Assembly (NCBI GenBank): GCA_017548245.1
Contig: JAFYMU010000026.1
Location: 1-5,905 of the forward strand
Source of the DNA: Kiritimatiellia bacterium
GTDB taxonomy: Bacteria > Verrucomicrobiota > Kiritimatiellia > RFP12 > DVOR01
Length of the DNA: 5,905 nucleotides
Reading direction: 5' to 3'
Under the pieces are notes generated by a model, which worked only from the letters and a program-made list of their open reading frames with translations, ran no database searches and was not told the origin of the DNA. Position 1 is the first letter of the stretch, and each line of letters opens with the position of its first letter. Shown here one piece after another: positions 1 to 5,779 of the stretch. Position numbers and translations under genes: made by a program.

Positions 1-545
1 CCTGCGGGCGCCACACGCTTCAACTTAATGGTCTTCTGCGTGGTGTTGGCAATCGGGGTGTTGGTCTGAATACCACCCAAGACAGCATCCAATTCAATAC
101 GCGCGGTCTTCGACTTGGCGGCCTGAGGATTTTCAGGTGCTTCGTGAGCCGTGGCGCTGATGGGCTTCAACTTGATGGTCGGTGCTTCCGTATCGGCATT
201 CATCGGCTGCTTCATTTCCGGAGGCAGTTCGATGCGCGAGGTCTGACGCTTGGCCTGCTGAGCCATTTCTTCTGGTGTCGGAGCGGCAGGAGCAGGGGCT
301 GCTTCAGGTGCGGGCGTTTCAGGAATCGGGGTCAATTCCACCGGTTCGAGTGCGACTTCAGGAGCGGCCGGCGTTTCCACAGGTGCTGCTGCGACAGGGG
401 CAGGAGCAGGTGCAGGGGCGGGGGCCACAGGTGCTTCCACGGGCGCTGCTGCAGGAGCAGGCGTGGCTGCTGGTGCTGCAGCGGGAGCCGCCTTCGCGCC
501 AACAGGTCTTAACTTAATGGTGATTTTCCGGGGTGCTTCTGCCAT
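1..545 (-). CDS. Ala/Pro-rich protein with alternating short charged β-type motifs (3' end beyond window)
   Basis: I do not recognise a named family. The frame is open from an ATG at 545 to the window edge (181 codons), so the C-terminus is missing. The start is supported by AAAGGAG at 556-562, 10 bases upstream. There is no signal peptide; the protein begins MAEAPRKITIKLRP. Residues 19-90 are a low-complexity Ala/Pro/Glu linker, including a run of PA dipeptides around 41-50, which should be extended and non-globular. Around it sit two alternating short motifs: type A (T-I-K-L-[KR]) near residues 9-13, 123-127 and 172-176, and type B ([TS]-[AS]-R-I-E-L) near 102-107 and 147-152. The order is A-linker-B-A-B-A. 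Similar motif-and-linker proteins are, as I recall, common but uncharacterised in Lentisphaerota and relatives. It follows frr by 56 bases with no terminator and is probably in the pyrH operon. The motifs could be docking or interaction peptides; this is inference. A membrane segment may lie beyond the window. Confidence 0.8.
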   Translation of the reverse strand, partial: MAEAPRKITIKLRPVGAKAAPAAAPAATPAPAAAPVEAPVAPAPAPAPAPVAAAPVETPAAPEVALEPVELTPIPETPAPEAAPAPAAPTPEEMAQQAKRQTSRIELPPEMKQPMNADTEAPTIKLKPISATAHEAPENPQAAKSKTARIELDAVLGGIQTNTPIANTTQKTIKLKRVAPA

Positions 546-601
546 GGTTACCACGCTCCTTTAAACTCTGTGCTTACGCAGAAAAACTCGTTTTGCTAGG
601 C

Positions 602-1165
602 TTAGACAGCCATCACTTCAGCTTCTTTCGCCTTGGTATCTGCATCCACCTTGGCGATCTTTGCATCGGTCAACTTCTGGACGTCATCGAGACCCTTCTT
701 GGCCTCATCTTCAGAAATGGTGCTGCTCTTCTGGAGCGCCTTGATGGCATCGTTGGCGTCACGGCGCACGTTGCGGATTGCCACGCGGCATTCTTCAGCC
801 TGAGTCTTTGCCACCTTCACGATTTCCTTACGGCGTTCTTCGGTGAGTTCCGGCATCATGATGCGAATCATACGACCATCGTTGCGCGGGGTGACGCCGA
901 GGTTTGCGGCCAAGATAGCCTTTTCAATGTCGTTCAACACCGAGGGGTCGAACGGAGCAATCGTAATCTGTCGTGCTTCAGGCGTGGAGATGTTGGCCAT
1001 ATCCTTCAAACGGGTGGGCACGCCGTAGTAGGGCACCTGCAACGAATCCACCAACGAAGGGGAAGCCTTGCCCGTGCGCAAACCAGAGAAACGATCCTTA
1101 AGAGCTGCGAGTGCGCCATCCATACGAGAGGTGGCATCCTTGATTACATCCTGTGCATTTGTCAT
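602..1165 (-). CDS. frr: Ribosome recycling factor
   Basis: This is ribosome recycling factor, which acts with EF-G in the cytoplasm to split the post-termination ribosome and release mRNA and tRNA. The product is 187 residues (E. coli 185) and aligns end to end with the family from memory. The N-terminal helix of the three-helix bundle leads to LRTGKASPSLVD (29-40). The small second domain carries VPYYGVPTRL (44-53) and the ITIAPFDPS stretch (67-75). The hallmark helix RVAIRNVRRDAND (127-139) follows, with the conserved arginines that contact 23S rRNA, and then SEDEAKKGLDDVQKLTD (151-167). The start ATG at 1165 has GAGG at 1174-1177, 8 bases upstream. It lies 56 bases downstream of pyrH in the same direction, the usual pyrH-frr pairing, and no terminator or promoter is visible between them. 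All key residues appear intact. Identification is near certain. Confidence 0.98.
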   Translation of the reverse strand: MTNAQDVIKDATSRMDGALAALKDRFSGLRTGKASPSLVDSLQVPYYGVPTRLKDMANISTPEARQITIAPFDPSVLNDIEKAILAANLGVTPRNDGRMIRIMMPELTEERRKEIVKVAKTQAEECRVAIRNVRRDANDAIKALQKSSTISEDEAKKGLDDVQKLTDAKIAKVDADTKAKEAEVMAV

Positions 1166-1221
1166 AGTATAAGCCTCAATTCTAAAAAAAGAAGTAAACG
1201 GTGTTGTTTGTTGTAAGGGGA

Positions 1222-1935
1222 TTAACCCACCACGGTGCCAAGACCCTCTTCACCGCAGATAATGCGACGCATCACATCCTGCGCGTGGAAGTCAAAGACG
1301 ACAATCGGAATACCATTGTCACGGCAAAGGGCAAACGCGGCGGCATCCATCACGTTCAAACGCTTTGCCAAAGCCTCTTCGCACGTCAAGCGGTCATAAC
1401 GCGTTGCGGTCGGATCCTTCTTGGGGTCTGCCGAGTAAACGCCATCCACCTTCGTGGCCTTGAGCAACGCATCTGCGCTGATTTCAGCGGCGCGAAGGGC
1501 GGCACCCGAGTCCGTCGAGAAGAAGGGATTACCCGTGCCACCTGCAAAAATGACGACCTTGCCCTGGCGCAAATAGTCATCGGCCAAACGGGCATTGAAA
1601 GAAGGGGCAATCTGCGGCATCTGCTGCGCCGTCATCGTGACAGCCGGCACGCCAATGCGTTCCAATGCATTCTGCACGGCCAACGCATTAATGATGGTGG
1701 CCAACATACCCATCGTGTCACCAACGATACGATTGGTGCCATTCGCTGCGCCCGACAAACCACGGAAGATGTTGCCACCCCCCAAGACGACGCCGACTTC
1801 AACACCAAGAGCAACCAACCCTGCCAAACGTCCTGCGACATCTGCAAGAATGGCCTCATCATGACACGCCGAAGAAGAACCCTTCAGAACTTCTCCGCTG
1901 AGTTTTAACAAAATTCGCTTGTATTTCGGTTGCAT
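1222..1935 (-). CDS. pyrH: Uridylate (UMP) kinase
   Basis: This is bacterial UMP kinase, a hexameric cytoplasmic enzyme of the amino-acid-kinase fold that makes UDP from UMP and ATP in pyrimidine synthesis. It is unrelated to eukaryotic UMP/CMP kinase. The 237-residue product (E. coli 241) begins YKRILLKLSGE (5-15), the phosphate-binding strand and loop. It carries GGGNIFRG (52-59), VGDTMGMLAT (71-80) for UMP binding, AGGTGNPFFSTDSGAALRA (131-149) with the catalytic-region TD at 141-142, and KATKVDGVYSADPKKDPTA (159-177) for the nucleotide site. It ends with the expected VMDAAAFALCRDN stretch (195-207). The start ATG at 1935 is the only sensible one; the nearest purine-rich ribosome site, GAGGAAAG at 1946-1953, is slightly far. 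A promoter lies just upstream (1967-1995). It probably heads an operon with frr and the Ala/Pro-rich gene. The family is typically activated by GTP and inhibited by UTP. Confidence 0.98.
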   Translation of the reverse strand: MQPKYKRILLKLSGEVLKGSSSACHDEAILADVAGRLAGLVALGVEVGVVLGGGNIFRGLSGAANGTNRIVGDTMGMLATIINALAVQNALERIGVPAVTMTAQQMPQIAPSFNARLADDYLRQGKVVIFAGGTGNPFFSTDSGAALRAAEISADALLKATKVDGVYSADPKKDPTATRYDRLTCEEALAKRLNVMDAAAFALCRDNGIPIVVFDFHAQDVMRRIICGEEGLGTVVG

Positions 1936-1966
1936 ACGTTCGTTGCTTTCCTCTACTTACAACCAT

Positions 1967-1995
1967 AGTATATGCGATTTTCCGCTATTACGCAA
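1967..1995 (-). promoter_or_regulatory. Sigma-70-type promoter for pyrH-frr
   Basis: Reading the minus strand, a -35 box TTGCGT (1995-1990) and a -10 box TATACT (1972-1967) are separated by exactly 17 bases. The -10 matches the consensus at 5 of 6 positions; the -35 matches at the first three. Transcription would begin near 1960, giving a leader of about 25 bases before the pyrH ATG. The sequence upstream (about 2010-2050) is AT-rich and includes an A8 tract on this strand at 2037-2030, which could assist RNA polymerase. A heptamer TGCGTAA occurs at 1994-1988, overlapping the -35, and again 14 bases upstream at 2008-2002. Confidence 0.6.
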
Positions 1996-2107
1996 GACAA
2001 GTTACGCAGAAAATCACAATAAACCCATCTTTTTTTTGAAAATAATGAGCGAAACTGAGGCTTTTTAGGAGGGCTAGTGTACCTTGTGACGCGCAAGATG
2101 CGTTCGC

Positions 2108-5100
2108 TTAAAGCCAAAAGAGCCAGGTCTTGGTGCTTCCATCTTCACGTTTTTCACGTCGGAAGAGTTTATGCAAGAAGCTGACGGACCATGTGCCTTT
2201 GGCTTCGTTCGCTCGCGTGGTGATAAAGGGGAAGATAAAGCGTGTTGTTGTGCCGTCTTTATACTTATTGTAACGGTAGAGGAAGCCGAGCAACCCAAAG
2301 GATTCGGTCTCGTCCGTCACATTGACGGTCTGGTCAAAGAGCAGGCCGAACGCGGCGGTTTGCTGATAGGAACCGTCGCGCTGTCCATGCCACTGGTAGG
2401 GAATGCCTAATCCAACATAGCGGTCGTCGGCGTAGGATTCGTCTATGAGGTGTTCACCCTCGGGTTTGCCAGGATGACGTTCCCAACGGCGTTCGGCCTC
2501 CACGCTGCGATGGTAAAGCAAGCCCAATCCGATGTTGTTTCCCGTTTCATCGCGTTCTTTACGGTAGTTCAGGCGCGCACAGGGCTGTTTGTCCGAACAG
2601 TATCGGCAGCGGTGTTTGTCCTTGAACCGATAGTCAAACAGATGGCCATAGCCTTGTTCGCGTTCGGCAATCTCGCGTTTGAGCTGGAGCAAGCCTAAGA
2701 ATGATACCGTGAGCTTCGTGTGCGTCGTACCGCCTGTGTGGACTTGCTGTTGGTCATCGATGATGGCATACTGTGTTTGTGTGGTCTCGTGGAGATAGGG
2801 GAATCCCATGAGAAGGCCTTCACGATAGGTCGTATTACCGTTGCTTTCAGTCGAGGCTTTTTGACGGTAAAGGAGGCTGAAGAGGAGTTCGTTCTCATAA
2901 TTTCCCGCAACGCGATTGCCGTGTTCGTCAATTTGGTGGCGATGGGAGAAGAGGAGGTTGCCATATTCGGCATAACTCGTGGGCGAGAAGGTGTACTGCT
3001 GTTGTGCTTCAGACCAAACCCACGTGCGTTGTTCGCGTGCATAACCCAAGAGCGACCAACCGAGCGACCACGCAAATTCGGACGATGTCGGGGCGGTCTG
3101 GTGTGCCTGTCGAACATAGTTCGCTTCGTGGGTTTGTGACCAGAGTCCCAAGAGCAGGCGAGAGGCGTGGGCTTGCGTAAAGGTCTCTTTGTTTGGGGTA
3201 AAGGTGTTGAGATCGGCTCCGACCATGGTGGTGCGACGTTGGTTCCATAAGAGCCAACCTAGGTTGAACGCCGTCTCGCGTCGGCCGATGTCGCGTTGTT
3301 GGAGGAGGGCATCCTTTTCGTAATGGGTGATGTCGCGGTAGGCGTAAAGATCGGCTAAGAGGGAGAAGGAGGTGCCCTCTTGCGTTCCTAAATCGCGTGG
3401 CAACGTATCGGCAAAGGCGGCGCGTTGTGCGTTCGGCAACTGGCGTAACGGCGCGTAGTAACGGTCGTGTTTAAAGAGGAGGCTACCCAAGAGCGAACGC
3501 GTCTCTTCAAGGGGCGCAAGGCGTTCGGCAAAGGGTTTTTGAGTCGGCGTGGTGAGGTAGGTTTGTTTGCTGTTGTAGCCGAGTCCGAGAAGGATATTGA
3601 AACGCTCTTCTCGCGCAGTAGTGGAGCGTCCCGCCACGAAGGGGAAGAGCGGACCAATTCGCCATCCTGATTCGCCTGGCGCATTGTCCGATGCAGCGAG
3701 GGGTGTTTTGGCGAAGCGGTCGCCCAAGAGGGTCCATGTGTAACGCGATTGGACGTCTGCGTCGGCCTCTTCCGAATGCCAATAGAAGGGCAGAAGCCAG
3801 TTGGTGTGCGCGGTCTTGTGGTGTGTCGCGCCTGCAGCGAGGCAGTACCACCACCGCGTCTCCGCGGTTTCGTCCGACCCCCATCCTGCAAAAGGTGTCG
3901 CGAGGAAGCGTTTTTTCGTGTCATACGTTCGCGACAGGAAGAAGGGTAGCAAGAGGCGATTCTGAATGCCCGCTTGCGGCGTCTTCCACGACCACCACAA
4001 CGGCATGAGGTAATTCCAGTCGTGGCCTTGATTGTCTTGCCCACACCACCAAATCGGCGCCGCCCAACGCGATTCTGTGAAGCGGTAGTCCTTTCGGTCG
4101 GCCATCGGCATCTCCAATGTGCCCTTCCATGTCTCTTCCCATGCGTGGCCAATGAAGGGGATGCCTAACCCAGCGGAATAGGAACGCGTGGAGGTGGTGG
4201 GTTTGCCCTGGGTGTACTGTTCGGTTTCTTGTGAGGACTGGAGGCGTTCGCTATAGGCCCACGAATCAAAGGCGTAGTCTTCCTTTTGCTTGTGCTTCTC
4301 GTAGGAGTAGAAGGGAAGCAACACGTGGCCGTATTCTTCGTCATCTTCGTAAAAACTAAAGGGCAGGGAGACAAAGGTGGTGTGGCCCGAATGTTTATTG
4401 ACGCGATGGCTGTAGAGCGGGAAGATGAAGTGGCCGCGTGTGTCTTTGTCTTCATCGCGGTTGTAAAAGAGGGAGATGAAGGCGAAGTCGCCGGTCTTCT
4501 TATTGAGGGTGTAACCGTAAAACGGAAAACTGAAGTGCCACCGTTTGGTGGGGTCGTCGTAGCGATTAAAGAGGAGAGAGTAGAAGGACGTGCTGTTCTG
4601 CTGTTCGTCCTTCAGCGAGAGGTAAAAGGGAAGGGTGTAGTGCCCTGTTTTGTGTCCTTCGCGATAACGTCCAAAGAGTGCGGTTTTAAAGGTGAAATCG
4701 CCATTCTTCTTTTCGTTATAACTGTAAAACGGGAAGGCGAGGTGGCCGCGTTCGCGGCTGTTGGCATACACATTAAAGAGCAACGGACTGCCCCAGATGT
4801 AGTTCGTCGCGTCTCCGTAGGAATAGGCGAAGGGCACGAACGTCCACCCGTTGCGATTCTTCCAATAGAAGGGGAAGACGCGGTACTCGTGCGTTTTGGG
4901 CGAGAGTGTGCACAGCAGGGCAATATCATGAATGCCGTGGTCGTAGTTGTAAAAGGGCAACACTGCCACGTGTTCTGGCGCAACTTTGATGAATGGCCAC
5001 AAGAAGTAACTTGCACTTCCATTCGTGAGGTAAAGCGGCCACATCGAAAAGGCACCCTCTGGCGGCGCACTCAGGTCGTTGCGCGCCGAACCCAACGTTC

Positions 5101-5215
5101 GCCCAGAGAAGAAGGCAACCTCGTTGTAATCCGAACGCGGCGCATTAAGACACCCACTTGCGAACGCAAGTAGGAGCAACCCACCACTCATCAAACGTAA
5201 AACGGAACGCATCAT
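2108..5215 (-). CDS. Large surface lipoprotein of aromatic β-type repeats, function unknown
   Basis: A 1035-residue protein of no family I can name. It begins with a lipoprotein signal peptide: Arg at 3 and 7, hydrophobic core 11-19, then the lipobox A-S-G-C with Cys22 as the predicted lipidated residue. The rest is rich in Phe, Tyr and Trp. Residues 81-330 contain repeated units opening with GH/EH-x3-[FL]PFY; five units between 157 and about 330 have a period of 34-35 residues. Later strands read LLPFFLS (422-428), WLLPFYWH (473-480), FGLLFDQ (956-962) and FGLLGFLYRY (973-982). The C-terminus ends in aromatic, strand-like WLFWL. No enzyme motif is visible. Alternating hydrophobic/aromatic strands with charged turns suggest a β-barrel or β-sheet protein at the outer membrane (inference). 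Three clustered cysteines occur at 870, 873 and 879. Two adjacent ATGs compete as start; GAGGTGA at 5217-5223 sits 1 base from the first and 4 from the second, so the second (5212) may be used. It probably shares an operon with the EF-hand gene 45 bases upstream. Confidence 0.93.
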   Translation of the reverse strand: MMRSVLRLMSGGLLLLAFASGCLNAPRSDYNEVAFFSGRTLGSARNDLSAPPEGAFSMWPLYLTNGSASYFLWPFIKVAPEHVAVLPFYNYDHGIHDIALLCTLSPKTHEYRVFPFYWKNRNGWTFVPFAYSYGDATNYIWGSPLLFNVYANSRERGHLAFPFYSYNEKKNGDFTFKTALFGRYREGHKTGHYTLPFYLSLKDEQQNSTSFYSLLFNRYDDPTKRWHFSFPFYGYTLNKKTGDFAFISLFYNRDEDKDTRGHFIFPLYSHRVNKHSGHTTFVSLPFSFYEDDEEYGHVLLPFYSYEKHKQKEDYAFDSWAYSERLQSSQETEQYTQGKPTTSTRSYSAGLGIPFIGHAWEETWKGTLEMPMADRKDYRFTESRWAAPIWWCGQDNQGHDWNYLMPLWWSWKTPQAGIQNRLLLPFFLSRTYDTKKRFLATPFAGWGSDETAETRWWYCLAAGATHHKTAHTNWLLPFYWHSEEADADVQSRYTWTLLGDRFAKTPLAASDNAPGESGWRIGPLFPFVAGRSTTAREERFNILLGLGYNSKQTYLTTPTQKPFAERLAPLEETRSLLGSLLFKHDRYYAPLRQLPNAQRAAFADTLPRDLGTQEGTSFSLLADLYAYRDITHYEKDALLQQRDIGRRETAFNLGWLLWNQRRTTMVGADLNTFTPNKETFTQAHASRLLLGLWSQTHEANYVRQAHQTAPTSSEFAWSLGWSLLGYAREQRTWVWSEAQQQYTFSPTSYAEYGNLLFSHRHQIDEHGNRVAGNYENELLFSLLYRQKASTESNGNTTYREGLLMGFPYLHETTQTQYAIIDDQQQVHTGGTTHTKLTVSFLGLLQLKREIAEREQGYGHLFDYRFKDKHRCRYCSDKQPCARLNYRKERDETGNNIGLGLLYHRSVEAERRWERHPGKPEGEHLIDESYADDRYVGLGIPYQWHGQRDGSYQQTAAFGLLFDQTVNVTDETESFGLLGFLYRYNKYKDGTTTRFIFPFITTRANEAKGTWSVSFLHKLFRREKREDGSTKTWLFWL
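4226..4747 (-). repeat. Tandem ~35-residue aromatic repeats within the lipoprotein gene
   Basis: Five consecutive coding repeats, starting at residues 157, 191, 226, 261 and 296 of the lipoprotein. The consensus opens with [GW]-H-x-x-[FL]-P-[FL]-Y, continues through a Lys/Asn/Gly-rich turn and a central Phe-rich strand (often F-x-S-L-F), and most units close with an acidic/basic segment such as R-Y-x-[DE]. Two more divergent openings occur at residues 81 and 110. At DNA level the units have diverged, so this is old protein-level repetition and not a recent tandem duplication. The pattern fits paired β-strands joined by charged turns. Confidence 0.8.
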
Positions 5216-5216
5216 G

Positions 5217-5223
5217 TCACCTC
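5217..5223 (-). promoter_or_regulatory. Ribosome binding site of the lipoprotein gene
   Basis: GAGGTGA on the minus strand matches seven bases of the anti-Shine-Dalgarno complement. It lies 1 base before the ATG at 5215 and 4 bases before the adjacent ATG at 5212. The spacing favours the second ATG, which would shorten the protein by one residue without affecting the signal peptide. Confidence 0.65.
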
Positions 5224-5260
5224 ATCAATACGGCCTCTGACGACCGATAGTCTACCATAA

Positions 5261-5530
5261 TTAATTGTTCGAGTGTTCGTCCAACCAATCGTTCCAGTCG
5301 GCTTTTCCATCCTTGTTGTTGTCGCCAATCTTGAAGGCGGGATGGTTCAGTTTGCCTTCCACCATTTGACGTTCCCATGCGTTCGCCATCTCATCGCAAT
5401 ACCAGAGCCATGGAAAACCGAGGCCTTGTTCGTGGATTGTGGGAGGCGCACCTTCAAAGAGAAGGGCGGGGCTGTGCTGTGCGCAAAAGGCAAATGCACA
5501 AATGGTGGTAACACTTTTGGGGACCAACAC
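5261..5530 (-). CDS. Small, probably secreted EF-hand/dockerin-like protein
   Basis: A protein of about 89 residues, not recognised as a named family. Its clearest feature is a calcium-binding EF-hand loop at 70-81, D-N-N-K-D-G-K-A-D-W-N-D: ligand positions 1, 3, 5, 9 and 12 are D, N, D, D and D, with Gly at 6. A tryptophan-rich helix (DWNDWLDEH) follows. The loop resembles half a dockerin, but only one copy is present. Residues 5-22 (Lys, then VTTICAFAFCAQHSPA) look like a weak signal peptide with a possible cleavage after Ala22, so the mature chain would be about 67 residues. The middle is Trp/Tyr-rich (GFPWLWYCDEMANAWERQM). The start is uncertain: there is no in-frame ATG before the upstream stop, and GTG 5530 has no good ribosome site. 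It precedes the giant lipoprotein by 45 bases with no terminator between, so the two are probably co-transcribed. A role as a calcium-dependent surface partner is inference. Confidence 0.72.
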   Translation of the reverse strand: MLVPKSVTTICAFAFCAQHSPALLFEGAPPTIHEQGLGFPWLWYCDEMANAWERQMVEGKLNHPAFKIGDNNKDGKADWNDWLDEHSNN

Positions 5531-5567
5531 GGTTCGCTGTTCGCTATATCCCCAAGAGACGCGCGCC

Positions 5568-5574
5568 TCACCTC
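5568..5574 (-). promoter_or_regulatory. Shine-Dalgarno-like sequence without a matching start codon
   Basis: GAGGTGA, identical to the ribosome site of the lipoprotein gene, lies 37 bases before the GTG start at 5530. No in-frame start codon lies at a normal distance from it. Translation from here would need an unusual start, a frameshift, or an overlapping GTG at 5571 in another frame. It may be a relic of the original start of the EF-hand gene. Confidence 0.35.
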
Positions 5575-5594
5575 AAAACACCGGATTAAGCAAC

Positions 5595-5624
5595 TGCCCT
5601 TACTATATTATTAAGGTAAGGGCA
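5595..5624. repeat. Perfect 9-bp inverted repeat (possible operator or hairpin)
   Basis: TGCCCTTAC at 5595-5603 is the exact reverse complement of GTAAGGGCA at 5616-5624, with a 12-base AT-rich spacer. It overlaps the possible -10 element of the EF-hand/lipoprotein transcription unit, as an operator would. It is not a typical terminator, because no T-run follows on either strand. By a rough estimate, a perfect 9-bp arm with a short loop is expected by chance about 0.2 times in a window this size, so the signal is suggestive only. Confidence 0.5.
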
Positions 5625-5634
5625 AAGGAGCCAA
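5605..5634 (-). promoter_or_regulatory. Possible promoter for the EF-hand/lipoprotein unit
   Basis: On the minus strand TTGGCT (5634-5629) and TAATAT (5610-5605) are separated by 18 bases. Matches to consensus are only 3 of 6 and 4 of 6. An alternative -10, TATAGT at 5607-5602, is closer to consensus but has no -35 at proper distance. The location between two genes and inside the inverted repeat is what makes it worth listing. Confidence 0.25.
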
Positions 5635-5779
5635 CGGTGTTGGAAGCAAGGGGCGCGTTTCCCATCCTGGCAGTCTTGCAGTGTAACGGCCCTTTCGGTG
5701 TTTCCCGCGTATTGCTCAGTCCTTGTGGACTCGGGGGCATATCCTCGTGAGCGCGCGCTGGCGTCCTCGTCGTAGCCAA

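Larger units (their letters stand above)
5531..5779. other. Intergenic region rich in short hairpins, no convincing gene
   Basis: These 249 bases separate the stop of the partial upstream gene from the usable start of the EF-hand gene. I see no gene I would defend. Structure present: a perfect inverted repeat at 5595-5624, CCAAC-GGT-GTTGG at 5631-5643, AGTCC-TTGT-GGACT at 5718-5731, and a 10-bp perfect palindrome AGCGCGCGCT at 5750-5759. None is followed by a T-run, so no intrinsic terminator is evident. The region may be the leader of the EF-hand/lipoprotein operon or may hold a small RNA. It matches no riboswitch or RNA class I know from memory. Confidence 0.5.

Noticed and set aside
144..517. 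Two overlapping plus-strand frames, rich in Arg/Cys/Gly or Gln
   Set aside because: They are products of the reversed Ala/Pro-rich repeats of the minus-strand gene at 1-545.
533..1216. Open frame of 227 codons on the plus strand
   Set aside because: Antisense shadow of frr; Cys/His/Arg-rich composition typical of a reversed coding strand.
1201..1908. Open frame of 235 codons on the plus strand
   Set aside because: Antisense shadow of pyrH, whose minus-strand product is unmistakable.
2030..2037. T8 run on the plus strand, terminator-like
   Set aside because: No GC-rich stem precedes it on the plus strand, and no plus-strand gene ends there; on the minus strand it is an A-tract upstream of the pyrH promoter.
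2083..2104. Short stems just after the lipoprotein stop, considered as a terminator
   Set aside because: The best stems are only 4 bp uninterrupted on the transcribed strand, and no T-run follows.
3388..4152. Minus-strand frame of 254 codons in another phase
   Set aside because: Arg-rich out-of-frame reading of the lipoprotein gene, with no ribosome site or recognisable motif.
4286..5173. Long open frame of 295 codons on the plus strand
   Set aside because: It is antisense to the repeat region of the lipoprotein; its Val/Lys/Glu-rich text is the mirror of the repeated FPFY coding pattern, and the minus frame has a signal peptide and a ribosome site.
5347..5571. GTG-started frame of 74 codons overlapping the EF-hand gene
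   Set aside because: It sits beside the GAGGTGA sequence but encodes no coherent motif, while the alternative frame carries the canonical calcium loop.
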